A DNA stretch of 33,850 bases, from contig CAJOIA010000029.1 of NCBI GenBank assembly GCA_905234505.1, positions 1 through 33,850 of the forward strand. Direction: 5' to 3'. The position numbers and the translations under genes are program-made. This DNA comes from an uncultured Selenomonadaceae bacterium (lineage in GTDB: Bacteria > Bacillota > Negativicutes > Selenomonadales > Selenomonadaceae). The number at the start of each line of letters is the position of its first letter. Position 1 is the stretch's first letter. Shown in pieces: positions 33,397-33,850 of this stretch. The notes beneath the pieces were generated by a model. It was not told the origin of the DNA. It saw only the letters and a list, made by a program, of their open reading frames with translations, and did not search any database.

Positions 33397-33850
33397 TTAC
33401 TCCTTTACTAATTTCACACCAATTAATTTAGCAAGTTCTTCAGCTGTCAAGAAAAAGCGCGCTATCGAAAAATGCATCGGTGTCCGCCCAACTTCGCGGT
33501 AAATAAATTCTATCGGGAAATCTACCATATGACTAATCGCCTCATTGAGCGACATATTTTTTCGCGCAGTCAACGTAACTTTTGCAACTAGATTAACGCT
33601 CTGCTGATGTTCCAAAACAAGAGCTTCAAAATAATCATCTTCACGCGGTTTGCCTTCACGTTCAGCCTTGCCGCGCACTGCAATTCCATCGTACTGTTCA
33701 AATGGCAGTTGCGGCTTGCAAATTGCGTCAACAATCATTGCGCTTTGCTGTCCCTCGTTGCGAAATTCTATCGTTGTGGAAAGTGTAACGGATTTATCAT
33801 CGCGCGATTCGATTTTGAACGGCGTCCGACTTTCAAGTTTCGGTACAACT
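33397..33850 (-). CDS. Hypothetical protein, 5' end outside the window
   Basis: Open from the window edge, at least 150 residues. The visible part starts in VVPKLESRTPFKIES and includes QPQLPFEQYDG-like (KPQLPFEQYDG), EALVLEHQQSVNLVAKVTLTARK and a C-terminal helix ending GVKLVKE. It has alternating beta-strand-like segments and no membrane helix. I do not recognise the family. It is the first visible gene of the minus-strand operon and provides the ribosome-binding site of the F420-ligase-like gene. Confidence 0.7.
   Translation of the reverse strand, partial: VVPKLESRTPFKIESRDDKSVTLSTTIEFRNEGQQSAMIVDAICKPQLPFEQYDGIAVRGKAEREGKPREDDYFEALVLEHQQSVNLVAKVTLTARKNMSLNEAISHMVDFPIEFIYREVGRTPMHFSIARFFLTAEELAKLIGVKLVKE

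Noticed and set aside
1-33850. CRISPR array or cas genes
   Set aside because: No regularly spaced direct repeats and no Cas-like protein; the only long repeats are the two-copy duplication and the dispersed octamer.

Overview
The window looks like chromosome of a diderm Firmicute, most likely a Negativicute (Selenomonas-like). The Firmicute signs are RNase J, a PIN/TRAM YacL-type protein, ChW repeats, a YkvA-type DUF1232 family, an XRE/kinase-like pair and strong Shine-Dalgarno sites, often with GTG or TTG starts. The diderm sign is a secretin encoded among exported proteins. This assignment is inference from gene content; no rRNA is present.

Layout. (1) 1-7.2 kb is an accessory-looking block: an XRE regulator divergent from a truncated kinase-like gene, then a two-gene minus-strand operon encoding a 1801-residue STAND-type ATPase and a 360-residue protein ending in a HEPN-like R-x4-H motif. 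This is the best candidate for a little-described conflict or anti-phage system. (2) 7.3-11.2 kb, plus strand: an acidic orphan, dTDP-4-dehydrorhamnose reductase, a cupin, a membrane PIN/TRAM protein and a receiver-less CheB methylesterase. (3) 11.2-18.1 kb, minus strand: dnaE, RNase J, an exported DUF3298-like protein and a FabH-type ketosynthase. (4) 18.0-20.5 kb is a segmental duplication of about 820 bp. Each copy holds the fabH 5' end and promoter, a terminator, a DUF1232 gene and the 3' end of a SpoIIE-type phosphatase. The copies flank a DUF4230 gene and a third, truncated DUF1232 gene. The two DUF1232 genes differ mostly by amino-acid replacements, although most flanking DNA is nearly identical. 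(5) 20.3-23.0 kb is an Rsb partner-switching module (STAS, HATPase, membrane phosphatase) whose phosphatase is frameshifted at its YTDG-type metal motif. (6) 23.1-26.0 kb: a ChW-repeat secreted protein, tRNA-Pro(UGG), a GH32 beta-fructosidase and a YbjN-like protein. (7) 26.0-33.85 kb is a dense minus-strand operon reading: partial unknown, F420-ligase-like, GH84, secretin, precorrin-2 dehydrogenase, hemA, ecfA1, a decayed CgeB-like glycosyltransferase, ecfA2. No ecfT is visible.

How the genes fit together. The tetrapyrrole pair (hemA plus the Met8/CysG-N-like enzyme) overlaps the ECF transporter ATPases, suggesting co-regulation of heme or corrin synthesis with import of a metal or vitamin. 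The Rsb cluster would sense through the phosphatase membrane domain and act on an unseen partner.

Across the whole window the octamer CTGCGCGA/TCGCGCAG occurs about 40 times by eye, on both strands, in all frames and outside genes. That is far above chance in such AT-rich DNA.
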